NCBI RefSeq assembly: GCF_007860185.1 | Contig: NZ_SJPY01000009.1 | Span: forward strand, 26,316-90,315 | Origin: Novipirellula aureliae | Lineage (GTDB): Bacteria; Planctomycetota; Planctomycetia; Pirellulales; Pirellulaceae | Direction of reading: 5' to 3' | DNA length: 64,000 bases | Part shown: one piece after another, positions 26,874 to 34,661 of the stretch | Layout: each line of letters opens with the position of its first letter | Position numbering within the stretch: position 1 is the first letter of the stretch | Program-made: the position numbers and the translations under genes | Notes under the pieces: model-generated | Databases searched by the model: none | Seen by the model: only the letters and a program-made list of their open reading frames with translations | Told to the model about the DNA's origin: nothing

Positions 26874-27308
26874 TCAGAATTGATCGTCTGTAAAAGCATC
26901 ATTCTCATCATCTTCATCGTCATCGTCCATATCGTCGTCGTTCGCGCGTTCTATAAACTTTTCTATTACCGTATCTTGCATGCTTAGCAAGTCTTTTGCG
27001 TCGTCCATGGAAAGTCGATACTCGAATCGTACCGGATTTTTAGTCATTGGATCGTTGCGCCAAAGGCGTAGGATAAAAACACCGGGCGTGTCTTCAGACT
27101 CGTGAAGAATATCGAGCATTGCTTGTTGCGCAGGCTCCGTATCAGGTTCCGACTCGCAAAATCTCCTTAGGTAGTCCCTGGGACTGATTTCTCCCAGCAA
27201 TAACCCGAGAGCAGAAAAAAGCTGCTGCAGCTCTAGAGCAGAAAGAGGGAACCTAATTCGATCGTTAGTAATTTGGAAACTACCTCTACAAAATTCGATA
27301 TTCCACAT
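26874..27308 (-). CDS. hypothetical acidic-tailed protein (144 aa)
   Basis: The family is not recognised. The N-terminal hundred residues look globular, with LSALELQQLFSALGLLLG as an amphipathic helix. The last 25 residues are almost wholly acidic (DDDMDDDDEDDENDAF). Such a tail is seen in DNA mimics and in proteins that bind basic partners, but no function can be assigned. It stands alone; the flanking gaps on both sides exceed 250 bases. Confidence 0.6.
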   Translation of the reverse strand: MWNIEFCRGSFQITNDRIRFPLSALELQQLFSALGLLLGEISPRDYLRRFCESEPDTEPAQQAMLDILHESEDTPGVFILRLWRNDPMTKNPVRFEYRLSMDDAKDLLSMQDTVIEKFIERANDDDMDDDDEDDENDAFTDDQF

Positions 27309-27523
27309 TTTCTAAACTCCTAAACCGGAAAAAAACAATCTAAATCCTGAACGTCGTACTAGCTTGACGCCGAACGCCGAATCAGGGAGTAAACGATAGA
27401 GCATTAAAAATTCGTTGCAGCAAAGGCTGCGGTGAACAAAAAACACAACTTGCTATAGTAGGCACTGACGGGAATCGCACGGAATCGAGAGCAATGTTAG
27501 TAGTGTCAAATATTTCGCTGTCC

Positions 27524-27555
27524 TGCTAATACCCCGAACTTGCTAATAGCCCGAA
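27524..27555. repeat. two 15-bp direct repeats
   Basis: TGCTAATACCCCGAA (27524-27538) and TGCTAATAGCCCGAA (27541-27555) are direct repeats with one mismatch, set 17 bases apart. They lie just past the stop of the minus-strand gene at 27579. The role is unknown. Confidence 0.5.
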
Positions 27556-27578
27556 TACGAGTAACCTACACAAGCCGA

Positions 27579-27908
27579 TCAAGACGGACTCGGGCGAACC
27601 TTCGACGACGGTTCGGTGAGGCGGCGAGATTCTTGCATCGCGGCAATTAGGTCTGCAACGTCCGCAAACGCCGCCCTGCGCTCGCGCACCGACATTAAGC
27701 CCTTTTGCCTTATTTTGCCGTTTGCCGCACTGGCGGCCTTCCCCTGGTCGGTTCTCGGGCCTGTTGACTGTTCCCACGGGCGATTCGCCAGAGCTGCGGC
27801 ACGAAGCCGTTCGCGGCCCTCGTCGGTTAAGTCACCGCGCAGCGACCGGTTGCGCTTCCCGGCTGCGACTCGGCGCGGATTGGTTAAAGGCTGAGTTGTC
27901 TTCGGCAT
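27579..27908 (-). CDS. small planctomycete-type protein (109 aa), RPW motif
   Basis: The sequence has the pattern NPRRVAAGKRNRSLRGDLTD, then ERLRAAALANRPWEQSTGPR and QGKAASAANGK. I recall this arrangement as common in small uncharacterised planctomycete proteins. It is very basic at the N-terminus, so nucleic-acid binding is possible. It overlaps the end of the upstream gene by 77 bases in another frame, so the two are almost surely co-translated. No function is known. Confidence 0.65.
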   Translation of the reverse strand: MPKTTQPLTNPRRVAAGKRNRSLRGDLTDEGRERLRAAALANRPWEQSTGPRTDQGKAASAANGKIRQKGLMSVRERRAAFADVADLIAAMQESRRLTEPSSKVRPSPS

Positions 27909-28452
27909 AGCCGATTCCTTTCTGGTGCTTACTTCCTACTTCGGTGTCATGGTTCTTTTTTTCTGTTCCCTCACTGCCTTCGACATAAGCGATCTGCTGA
28001 TTGGTTGCTAGATTTTGCTGGCCGACGACTGTGACCTGCTTCGCCGGAGTTGGTTCCCGATATTTTTTGATCGCCAAACAAAGCCTCCGAAACTCGCCAA
28101 GCAATGCTACGATCATCCGTTGATAAGTTTCTATCTTTTCGGGTACATCCGCAGTCGCTGCAAGGACATACAAACGACCAACTCGATGGTGAGCCATCGC
28201 TGCTTGCTCGACCATCATCACCGCCATCGGATCCTCGGGATGCCCCGCATCCGCGAGTAACTGATTTCGCATGGCAACGAAACTATGGGCGTCTGCGGCT
28301 GCCCCAAACATGTCGCGGCCAATTGCATAAAGATAAGCGCCGCCAGCCCCCTCTTTGACCCTAATCGCACCCACTTGCGCGCTGCTAAGGTGCGTTTGTG
28401 CGTTAACCTCAGTAGAGCGGTCCGCAGGAGGCGCAACGTAATGGTCTTCCAT
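27832..28452 (-). CDS. planctomycete-type hypothetical protein, partner of the 109-aa protein
   Basis: The centre (VEQAAMAHHRVGRLYVLAAT, then IVALLGEFRRLCLAIKKY) is helical and the end reads QVTVVGQQNLATNQQIAYVEG. This composition recurs, as I recall, next to the small RPW-type gene in planctomycetes. It has no membrane segment or known catalytic motif. Its 3' end overlaps the downstream gene by 77 bases. The pair seems to be carried in repetitive, variable parts of such genomes, which fits its place beside the RT module. Confidence 0.65.
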   Translation of the reverse strand: MEDHYVAPPADRSTEVNAQTHLSSAQVGAIRVKEGAGGAYLYAIGRDMFGAAADAHSFVAMRNQLLADAGHPEDPMAVMMVEQAAMAHHRVGRLYVLAATADVPEKIETYQRMIVALLGEFRRLCLAIKKYREPTPAKQVTVVGQQNLATNQQIAYVEGSEGTEKKNHDTEVGSKHQKGIGYAEDNSAFNQSAPSRSREAQPVAAR

Positions 28453-28538
28453 GACCTAACTCCAATTAAAAAAAGTAATTTTAGTAGTGGTGCTCGAATA
28501 ACATATTCGAGATCGGCAAGCATTCAAATAAAAATAAT

Positions 28539-28830
28539 GGGGAGTGATTCATCGACATCCGAACCAGGAATGACAGAAAACGTAACATCAATCGCGTCAG
28601 CGTCGACCGAATCATCGAGGGGATCGATTGGTGGCCCCATTGACGCAATTGACAATGCGTCAAACAAATGGTTGGCCGTGATTAAAGAATTGCGACCCAC
28701 GGGAGTCGCATGCGAGTTTTGGCTTACAGTTGAACCTCGCGCGATGTTAACCAACTCGCGTGAGCAGAACGTCTTTTTGAAAAAATCGATCATGAGGCAT
28801 CCATTGAAAGCACTGCGTTTTAATCAATAA
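28539..28830 (+). CDS. doubtful small ORF, strand uncertain
   Basis: A plus-strand frame from ATG 28539 gives a 96-residue protein ending in ACEFWLTVEPRAML and basic residues, with balanced charge. The minus strand also has an 89-codon frame over the same bases (28793-28524). The plus frame looks more protein-like in composition, but no family or ribosome site settles it. Confidence 0.25.
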
Positions 28831-28852
28831 GAGCCGAGGATATCGGCTAACG

Positions 28853-29002
28853 CTACACTGTGCTGCCTGCCTTCACTACAACCTCATCGCCATCATTAAT
28901 ACCGTGGATACTAAACATGTCTGATGACTTCACATCGGCTCTAAAAGTATAACCAGATAACCGCGCGAGTACAATGCGCATTCGATTTGATCTTCCCGTC
29001 AT
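28853..29002 (-). CDS. 49-residue protein coupled to the MerR-like gene
   Basis: The start ATG at 29002 overlaps the MerR-like gene's stop as ATGA, so translation is probably coupled. The product is MRIVLARLSGYTFRADVKSS followed by a short segment ending DGDEVVVKAGSTV, which looks like a small beta-barrel or SH3-like piece. A longer frame starting at 29068 is less likely because it runs through the upstream gene. No family is known; a regulator accessory role is only an inference from coupling. Confidence 0.5.
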   Translation of the reverse strand: MTGRSNRMRIVLARLSGYTFRADVKSSDMFSIHGINDGDEVVVKAGSTV

Positions 29003-29625
29003 ATGTCGACACGGCGTGTTCCTCGTTCGCGCGTTCGACCCGATGGAACGTTGTGCTTCGGAAAACAATCGGTCAAAGGGACGACGAGCAAGGCGGCACT
29101 CGCTTCGCCGCTCTGCTGCGTCAACATGACTGTTACCTCAGTGGAGGAAGCCACTGTCGCACTCGTTCCGTCCCATACCAAAACAACATCATATCCGTTG
29201 CCTGCCAGACGGTGAGCCTTATCCACAAGCTCCTCTGGAAACAGTGTAGATGCCGTCGGCGTCGCGTTGCGATCCCGAAATGCTCGCACGGCAGCAAGCA
29301 CGATCTTCCGCGCCGCAAGCAATTCACGCTTTACGCCGCTTGAATCGGATCCCGGTTTCGACTTGCTTTTTGGCTTCTTGTTTGTGAACTCAGCGTCGAT
29401 CTTTTGCTTCACTTCCGCGACCGACCTGCCGTCCATGAAAAGCTCTTGCAAGCGAATGCAAAGTGCGACGATTGCCCGGTCCCATACAGCAACGCGTCCC
29501 TTCTTGCCTGCGAGTGCGATACGCTGCGGCGGCGGGATTAACCCCGCCTGCCGCCATCGCGTCAGTGTGCGTCGATCGACGCCAATTGCAGAAGCTAAAT
29601 CAGCGGTACTAATTTTTTCGGACAA
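28999..29625 (-). CDS. MerR-like HTH regulator
   Basis: Residues 5-40 give a MerR-type winged helix (STADLASAIGVDRRTLTRWR, then QAGLIPPP), followed by a second helical part (ALCIRLQELFMDGRSVAEVK). The middle is Lys/Ser/Pro-rich and the last 90 residues are unlike standard MerR effector domains (NGYDVVLVWDGTSATVASST). It is divergent from the parB-like gene, with a palindrome in the 80-bp gap, so self-regulation and control of parB are likely. A second copy of the palindrome core lies before the helicase-RT genes, which makes those a possible target. Confidence 0.85.
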   Translation of the reverse strand: MSEKISTADLASAIGVDRRTLTRWRQAGLIPPPQRIALAGKKGRVAVWDRAIVALCIRLQELFMDGRSVAEVKQKIDAEFTNKKPKSKSKPGSDSSGVKRELLAARKIVLAAVRAFRDRNATPTASTLFPEELVDKAHRLAGNGYDVVLVWDGTSATVASSTEVTVMLTQQSGEASAALLVVPLTDCFPKHNVPSGRTRERGTRRVDI

Positions 29626-29641
29626 CTGGGCTTGCCTTTTC

Positions 29642-29665
29642 GGGACATGGTGTCAACAATGTCCC
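29642..29665. promoter_or_regulatory. palindrome between merR-like and parB-like genes
   Basis: GGGACAT (29642-29648) and ATGTCCC (29659-29665) form a 7-bp inverted repeat with a 10-base spacer. Inside it, GACATGGTGTC is an imperfect palindrome whose core recurs at 30632-30646. The site lies in the divergent promoter gap and is a likely operator for the MerR-like or ParB-like protein. Confidence 0.55.
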
Positions 29666-29705
29666 ATGCACAGGGTTTGAAAAAACAAATTAACGGGAAC
29701 CAAAA

Positions 29706-30554
29706 ATGCGATCGAAAAAAGTAAGAATTGAGAACCTTACCCATCATCAGTGGCAAGGCAGTATTATATCAGACTTGCAACCGAAAGAATTCGCCTCGCT
29801 AAAAAATGATATTGAACAGCGAGGACTGCAAACCCCCATCCTCGTCACTCGCGATTTTATGGTGATCGACGGACATCAGCGGCTGCGGGCGTGTGTCGAA
29901 TTGAAATTCGACGAGATCGATGCTGTTTATTTTGAGCCCACGTCAGAGCACGAACGTGATCAAGCATTCTTATTAAACAATATCCAACGACGGCAGATGG
30001 GTGTCGTCGCGCGAGCCCGAGCGATCCAAAAACTTGTAGAAATAGAACGCGCGAAAATGTTTGGTTGTCGCAGTCGTCCGACGGCATCACAACTCCGTGA
30101 TCGCATTGCTAAATCGATCGGTGGCTCAATGAGCGGTCGTACCGTCGACCGCTATATCCAACTGCTCAGGCTGCCGACTTGGTTGCAAGACTGCGTCGAC
30201 CGCGGCGAGGTCGGTTTGGTCCTGGCCCTCAAATGCGAGCGATTAGATCGCGCAACCTTAGAGTCGATCGAGGCCAAAATACTAACTGGAGTGCATCCGA
30301 AAAAACTTATTAAATCCGCGCTCGATGAAAAACCGACAAGCCACGCCGTGGGCGTCGAAACGGACACCGAGGTCAATCCGTACGACGAATTTCTGGACAC
30401 CGCGGCATGGTTTCTGAACTGGCTCGACGACGATATCGATTCAATCGTAGGCACAGCTGCCGTGGATTTGGATATTGTCGCAACGCTTGATCGAATGATC
30501 CAAACATGCACTGCTGTTCGCGACGGCGAAGCGACGCTATGTGAGAGTTCGTAA
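29706..30554 (+). CDS. ParB/RepB/Spo0J-family protein
   Basis: The N-terminal domain has the ParB pattern: GLQTPILVTRDF, then VIDGHQRLRAC in place of the usual GEHR box, and DQAFLLNNIQRR as the third block. A helix-turn-helix-like region follows (GGSMSGRTVDRYIQLLRLP). The last 80 residues are acidic and unique. ParB-fold proteins bind palindromes and hydrolyse CTP; here no ParA gene is next to it, so a regulator or a host-factor role is as likely as DNA partition. A terminator-like hairpin lies 30 bases past the stop. Confidence 0.85.
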   Translation: MRSKKVRIENLTHHQWQGSIISDLQPKEFASLKNDIEQRGLQTPILVTRDFMVIDGHQRLRACVELKFDEIDAVYFEPTSEHERDQAFLLNNIQRRQMGVVARARAIQKLVEIERAKMFGCRSRPTASQLRDRIAKSIGGSMSGRTVDRYIQLLRLPTWLQDCVDRGEVGLVLALKCERLDRATLESIEAKILTGVHPKKLIKSALDEKPTSHAVGVETDTEVNPYDEFLDTAAWFLNWLDDDIDSIVGTAAVDLDIVATLDRMIQTCTAVRDGEATLCESS

Positions 30555-30584
30555 CGCCGCAAACTGTGTTTCAAAACAGATAAT

Positions 30585-30613
30585 GCCAAAAGCAAATTTG
30601 GCGGTTTTTGTTT
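30585..30613 (+). terminator. terminator-like hairpin after parB-like gene
   Basis: GCCAAA (30585-30590) pairs with TTTGGC (30597-30602) over a six-base loop, followed by GGTTTTTGTTT. This fits an intrinsic terminator or attenuator between the parB-like gene and the helicase-RT pair. The stem is short, so efficiency is uncertain. Confidence 0.5.
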
Positions 30614-30631
30614 ACCATTTCCACACTTAGC

Positions 30632-30646
30632 CGGACACGGTGTCCG
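30632..30646. promoter_or_regulatory. perfect 15-bp palindrome before the helicase-RT genes
   Basis: CGGACAC (30632-30638), a central G, and GTGTCCG (30640-30646) form a perfect palindrome. Its core GGACACGGTGTC differs by one base from GGACATGGTGTC between the merR-like and parB-like genes. It lies 46 bases before the helicase-like start and after the terminator-like hairpin, so it is a likely operator for this transcript. Confidence 0.6.
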
Positions 30647-30691
30647 AGCGACAACCCTGACGGTTTTTAACTGCCGTCCTCACGAGATATT

Positions 30692-32254
30692 ATGTCGACA
30701 CAATCAGGCCATTACCTCGCGCTTTTCGACGGGGCCTCGCCCGCTCCGTATACGATCGAGATCCTTGGAACCTTTTCTAAGGTCGGCGATCAGTTACAAG
30801 CTATCGCCTCCGAGACGCTGGTCTATGAAACGATAGAGCCGAGTGCAATTGACGTCGGCACGATCCAGTTTAAGATGCGTCCAATCAGCCTTTGTTGGCA
30901 AAAACACGGCACGTTTTTTATACCTACTGGCTTAGTGCCGCGACTGAATCGCGAACTGCAAAATCGAGCCGTCGCAGCGAGCATTGTCGATCGACGGTAT
31001 TTCGATCCGCGTTGGTTTAAGGTTTCCGAATCGGACGCAAAGACCGTAGAGGGCGTTGCCTCCGGATTTGCGGACGCAATCCGTCTTCCCACCGAATCGG
31101 TTATTGAGGTGCTGCGTGGCCGCCGACGTTGGAAGCTGATTGCAGCGGTTTGTAGTTTCTTTCGTTGTGCCAAGGTCTTCGTTATCACGGCGAGGAAAGC
31201 AGACGCGGCTGAGGGGGCGGATTGCATAAGTGAGTTTGGTAGCCAAGCCAAGGCCGTCCATGGAACCGCATGGCGCGACACCACTCGCGTGGTTGTTGGC
31301 ACCCACCGTGCATTCGCAAACTGCTACCAGGAGGATTGGCACGCTATCATTTTGGAGGATGCGGCTGAGTCATACCGCTACGAGATCCTTGAGCAGCTTT
31401 CGGTTTGCTATCGGCATCGGGTTTTTGCGTTCGCCAACCCTGGCGAGACAGCGAGAACGAAAGCGAACCTCATGCGTTTCGAGCATCTTGCCGGTCCGGT
31501 CATCTACCCACCTCTTGCTGCGAAAAACTTGCCGCCTATTCTGCATGCCGCGTCTTATCGAGCGCCGCAGCGAATCATCTCGCAGAATCGCCGAACACGA
31601 ACGGAAGAAATCTATCGGTTTGAGGATAGAAACCTGGCGATTGCGAGGATGGCTGATGCCGTTGCGCGACGTGATCCCGAGAGTTTGCTCGAGTACGGTT
31701 TGGATTTTGGCCCGTCGCTAGGCGTGGCAGGGCAGATGATCAAGATTTGGGTGGAATCGAGGGCTCATGGTGAGATCTTGAAACGCATGCTACCATCAGC
31801 ATGGATGATTCGATCCATCTCTGACGCTTATCAAGAAATCGACGACATTGATACAGAGCTGAGCCCTCGTGACATCGTAACTAGCACGGCGATAGCCCAC
31901 CAGGGTCGAATCGCTGCTGATTTTATCATTGTCGCAAGCGGCAGCCTACCGCTTTCCTTACTGCGAATCTCACGGTTCAGCGCAACGCGTACCACGATCA
32001 TCGACCTTTTGGACGAAAGCAACGACATCCTCGCAGCCGAGTGTCGGCAGCGATTCGAGGGTTACAGGCAGGCCGGTTTCGAGTTGGCAAACCTTAGTCG
32101 GCTTACGGCGCTCGACGCATGGAGTACTCAAGACACGGAAGACACCCAAGGAGCTCGCATCCGTAACTCAAATTCATCTTATTCCCGCCGAAAGCGATCG
32201 CGACGCAATCGGCAATCCGCATCAACGAATCAAAGGAGACCTAACAATGTATGA
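30692..32254 (+). CDS. degenerate SF2 helicase-like protein, partner of the RT
   Basis: The 520-residue protein follows the SF2 layout but lacks the catalytic signatures. Where Walker A should be it reads EVLRGRRRWKLIAA (139-152), with no GK(S/T). Motif II is IILEDAAE (219-226) in place of DEAH. The preceding VVVGTHRAFAN and a late IAHQGRIAADFIIVASG look like motifs Ia and V of an active ancestor. It is therefore probably an RNA/DNA-binding or docking subunit without ATPase activity. A Lys/Arg/Ser-rich tail (SRRKRSRRNRQ) closes it. It overlaps the RT gene by eight bases (ATGTATGA), so the two act together. Confidence 0.7.
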   Translation: MSTQSGHYLALFDGASPAPYTIEILGTFSKVGDQLQAIASETLVYETIEPSAIDVGTIQFKMRPISLCWQKHGTFFIPTGLVPRLNRELQNRAVAASIVDRRYFDPRWFKVSESDAKTVEGVASGFADAIRLPTESVIEVLRGRRRWKLIAAVCSFFRCAKVFVITARKADAAEGADCISEFGSQAKAVHGTAWRDTTRVVVGTHRAFANCYQEDWHAIILEDAAESYRYEILEQLSVCYRHRVFAFANPGETARTKANLMRFEHLAGPVIYPPLAAKNLPPILHAASYRAPQRIISQNRRTRTEEIYRFEDRNLAIARMADAVARRDPESLLEYGLDFGPSLGVAGQMIKIWVESRAHGEILKRMLPSAWMIRSISDAYQEIDDIDTELSPRDIVTSTAIAHQGRIAADFIIVASGSLPLSLLRISRFSATRTTIIDLLDESNDILAAECRQRFEGYRQAGFELANLSRLTALDAWSTQDTEDTQGARIRNSNSSYSRRKRSRRNRQSASTNQRRPNNV

Positions 32255-34187
32255 CCGGCCGGCCTGGCGGGCGGCCTCAATCAGCCCCGCCAGCGCTCAT
32301 GCCCGCCATGATCCTTATGCGATCCGTCACACGGACCGCGAAGGTTTCTTGCGCCGTCATGAAGTAGAAGCCAACCAAGCCGCCCGGAGCAGCAAATGCG
32401 AACGCAACGCATTCGCTCAAAAACTGCTGGCCCGGGCAGTTGATGCTAAGAATATCCGTATTGCAATCGATAAGTGCGCCGTCCCAGGCAAAGCTCCGGG
32501 ACCAAGCGGCGTAAGGGGTGAAGACCTAGATGACAAGTCGCGGTGGGAGCTTGCAAATGTGCTCTCCGCCGCGATGAAGTCTGAAAGTTTCTGCCCCGGA
32601 CCGACCCGCAGCGTTCGCATCCCGAAGATTGCTACCGATACCACGCCCCCGGGGCACGCCCCAACGGATTTCCGCGAACTGCGGATCCAAAATATTGAGG
32701 ACCGCGTGGTAGAGCGAGCGATCTTACAAGCTATACGGCCGTACCTAAGTCCGACCTACTCCGATCTATGTTTTGGGTCTCGCTACCCAGGACGATCAAG
32801 GGAAGAGGCACTAGCGGTAGCCGAACATTTGAGCCACGACCAAAACAGATGGGTCTGGCTGTGCGAGGACATCCGTGGTGCATTTGACCATGTTCCCATT
32901 GGCCGGTTGATGGACGTCATACGGAAACGCATCCCGTGTGACGCCCTCTGCCGGCTGATGGAAACTGTTATCCGTGGTAATGTCTTGAGTAGAATAGGAA
33001 TAAGACAAGGCAGCCCACTTTCAGGCGAAATGCTAAACCTATTCCTAGATCACACACTTTACCGATGGTGGAATAAACACCATGGCGAAACCCCAATACT
33101 GAGCTTTGTGGATGATCTTCTGATCCTAACCACAAATAAACAAGAGGCAACAACCCTTTGTAAGCAATTAAGAAACAGACTCCTGGATATAGGTCTTCAG
33201 CTAAAGGGAGACCCGGGAAAAACTGCTATTAACATGCAGCACGGGAAGAGTGCCGAATGGCTCGGTTATAGTGTGAGGAAAGTGTCAGGACGGTTAAGCG
33301 TACGGATAGCTGCCAAAGCGTGGTCCAAACTAAGAGCTAACCTGTATCAGTGCTGGGAAAAAGACTTACCGTCTATCCGAGCTAATCAGGTAATCGAGGG
33401 ATGGATTAGGCAGATGGGGGCAGCTTACCAGCAATTAGACGTTAATCCTACATATGACCGGATCACTCTGGAGGCGAGGATGATGGGATTCGATGAAACC
33501 CCTAATATCCAAACTATCCAAAAATGGTGGAGTATAGCCCATAGTCACCATTGGATCCGTACGAGACGGTATGTAGCTATTACACGACCTAGGAGCGTGA
33601 TAGGACAGCATCAGTGTTTTGCGAATGGCTTCGCCGATTCACATGTTTTTTTTGAGCAATTACCGATTGGACAGCAGTCAATCGAAGATTCAGTAAGGCC
33701 GGAGCAGAATCGCCCAGGGCAACACCAGCACCGCGAGCTGGAACTGTTCTGCGGCGGTCACTGTTCCAATCGCGGCCAAGTCGGGGGCTGGGCGTTTTCG
33801 CTCCAGACCCCCGCTGGTCGCGTTTTACAAGAGGCGGCGGATTCGCATCCTCGGGCGTCTCTACAGCGAATGCACTTGATGGCAATTGACCGCGGCCTAC
33901 GACATTGTTCCGGCGGCGCTATCGTGACCCTGGTTGTGACGGACCAACTGGTCGAGGACATAATGGCACGCCACCTTCGCGACTGGCTCCGACACGGGTG
34001 GCGGTCAATTCGGCATCGAGCCAATGCGAGGCTTTGGACACGCATCGGCGGGCAACTCCGTCGTGTCAATCTACGGGTACAATTCGTCAAAGCGGAGCAT
34101 GGCAATCGACGCGTCCAGTCGGTTTGCGATAGGGCCAAGATGGCATCGTCTCATACTGAGCAAATTGCGGTGGCGAATGAAACATAA
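32247..34187 (+). CDS. reverse transcriptase with degenerate C-terminal RNase H-like domain
   Basis: RT blocks are all present: GKAPGPSGV (81-89), FRELRIQNIEDRVVERAI (142-159), EDIRGAFDHV with D208, RQGSPLSGEMLNLFLD (253-268), FVDD at 287-290, then LQLKGDPGKT and WLGYSV. Both catalytic Asp of FVDD and D208 are kept, so polymerase activity is expected. From about 497 an RNase HI-like domain follows (LFCGGHC, QRMHLMA, VVTDQLVED, EHGNRRVQSVCDRA), but the first Asp is Gly503 and the Glu is His543, so cutting is unlikely. The start at 32247 follows AAGGAGA. No group II intron domain V or retron-like RNA was seen after it. Confidence 0.85.
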   Translation: MYDRPAWRAASISPASAHARHDPYAIRHTDREGFLRRHEVEANQAARSSKCERNAFAQKLLARAVDAKNIRIAIDKCAVPGKAPGPSGVRGEDLDDKSRWELANVLSAAMKSESFCPGPTRSVRIPKIATDTTPPGHAPTDFRELRIQNIEDRVVERAILQAIRPYLSPTYSDLCFGSRYPGRSREEALAVAEHLSHDQNRWVWLCEDIRGAFDHVPIGRLMDVIRKRIPCDALCRLMETVIRGNVLSRIGIRQGSPLSGEMLNLFLDHTLYRWWNKHHGETPILSFVDDLLILTTNKQEATTLCKQLRNRLLDIGLQLKGDPGKTAINMQHGKSAEWLGYSVRKVSGRLSVRIAAKAWSKLRANLYQCWEKDLPSIRANQVIEGWIRQMGAAYQQLDVNPTYDRITLEARMMGFDETPNIQTIQKWWSIAHSHHWIRTRRYVAITRPRSVIGQHQCFANGFADSHVFFEQLPIGQQSIEDSVRPEQNRPGQHQHRELELFCGGHCSNRGQVGGWAFSLQTPAGRVLQEAADSHPRASLQRMHLMAIDRGLRHCSGGAIVTLVVTDQLVEDIMARHLRDWLRHGWRSIRHRANARLWTRIGGQLRRVNLRVQFVKAEHGNRRVQSVCDRAKMASSHTEQIAVANET

Positions 34188-34271
34188 TCCGGACGTTGGT
34201 GCCACCAGAACCATTGTAGACGCGAGTGTTAAGGTGATGGGTTTCGCCACGTTTCTCAAACGGGAGATCCT

Positions 34272-34661
34272 ATGTCTCAAACCAATGCCGCCCAAGCTTG
34301 GGACGATCGGCTCGCTCGATTCGATCGCCTCGACATCACTGTTCGTCAGTTCTGCCTCAACGTAGGTGTCTCGCAGGTATCTTTCTATTACTGGCGCGCG
34401 AAGCGTTGCGGCAGCCGCTCTGACATCGAGCATCACCAACCCAAATCGTTAGCAAGATGCATTCCGGTTTCTTTGGCCGTGCCTGAACCGCCAAAGCCGC
34501 AATCGGCGATGGCTGTGAAGATGGCTGTGGATCTGCCCGGTAGCATTCGTATCCGATGTTGGCCCTCCGCCGTTAGTTCCATTGTCTGTCTCTGGTCGGG
34601 GAACGTTTCGAGCAACACGAGTGAGAGGCTTGCCGCCAGATCGACAATGCAGGCTGACTAG
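34272..34661 (+). pseudogene. remnant of an IS66-type accessory gene (TnpA)
   Basis: The frame begins MSQTNAAQAWDDRLARFDRL and has VRQFCLNVGVSQVSFYYWRA, the helix-turn-helix typical of IS66 accessory protein TnpA. A later LPGSIRIRC fits its second conserved stretch, but the following bases lose similarity and the frame ends at the TAG of the IS1380 terminus. No TnpB or TnpC follows because the IS1380 element is inserted here. It is a dead fragment. Confidence 0.65.

Noticed and set aside
29706-30554. Plasmid partition locus
   Set aside because: The ParB-like protein has no ParA neighbour and no parS-like array beyond two palindromes, so a regulator role is as likely.
34188-34271. Group II intron domain V after the RT
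   Set aside because: No hairpin of the domain V type with its AGC triad is visible after the RT stop, and the next gene is an IS66 remnant.
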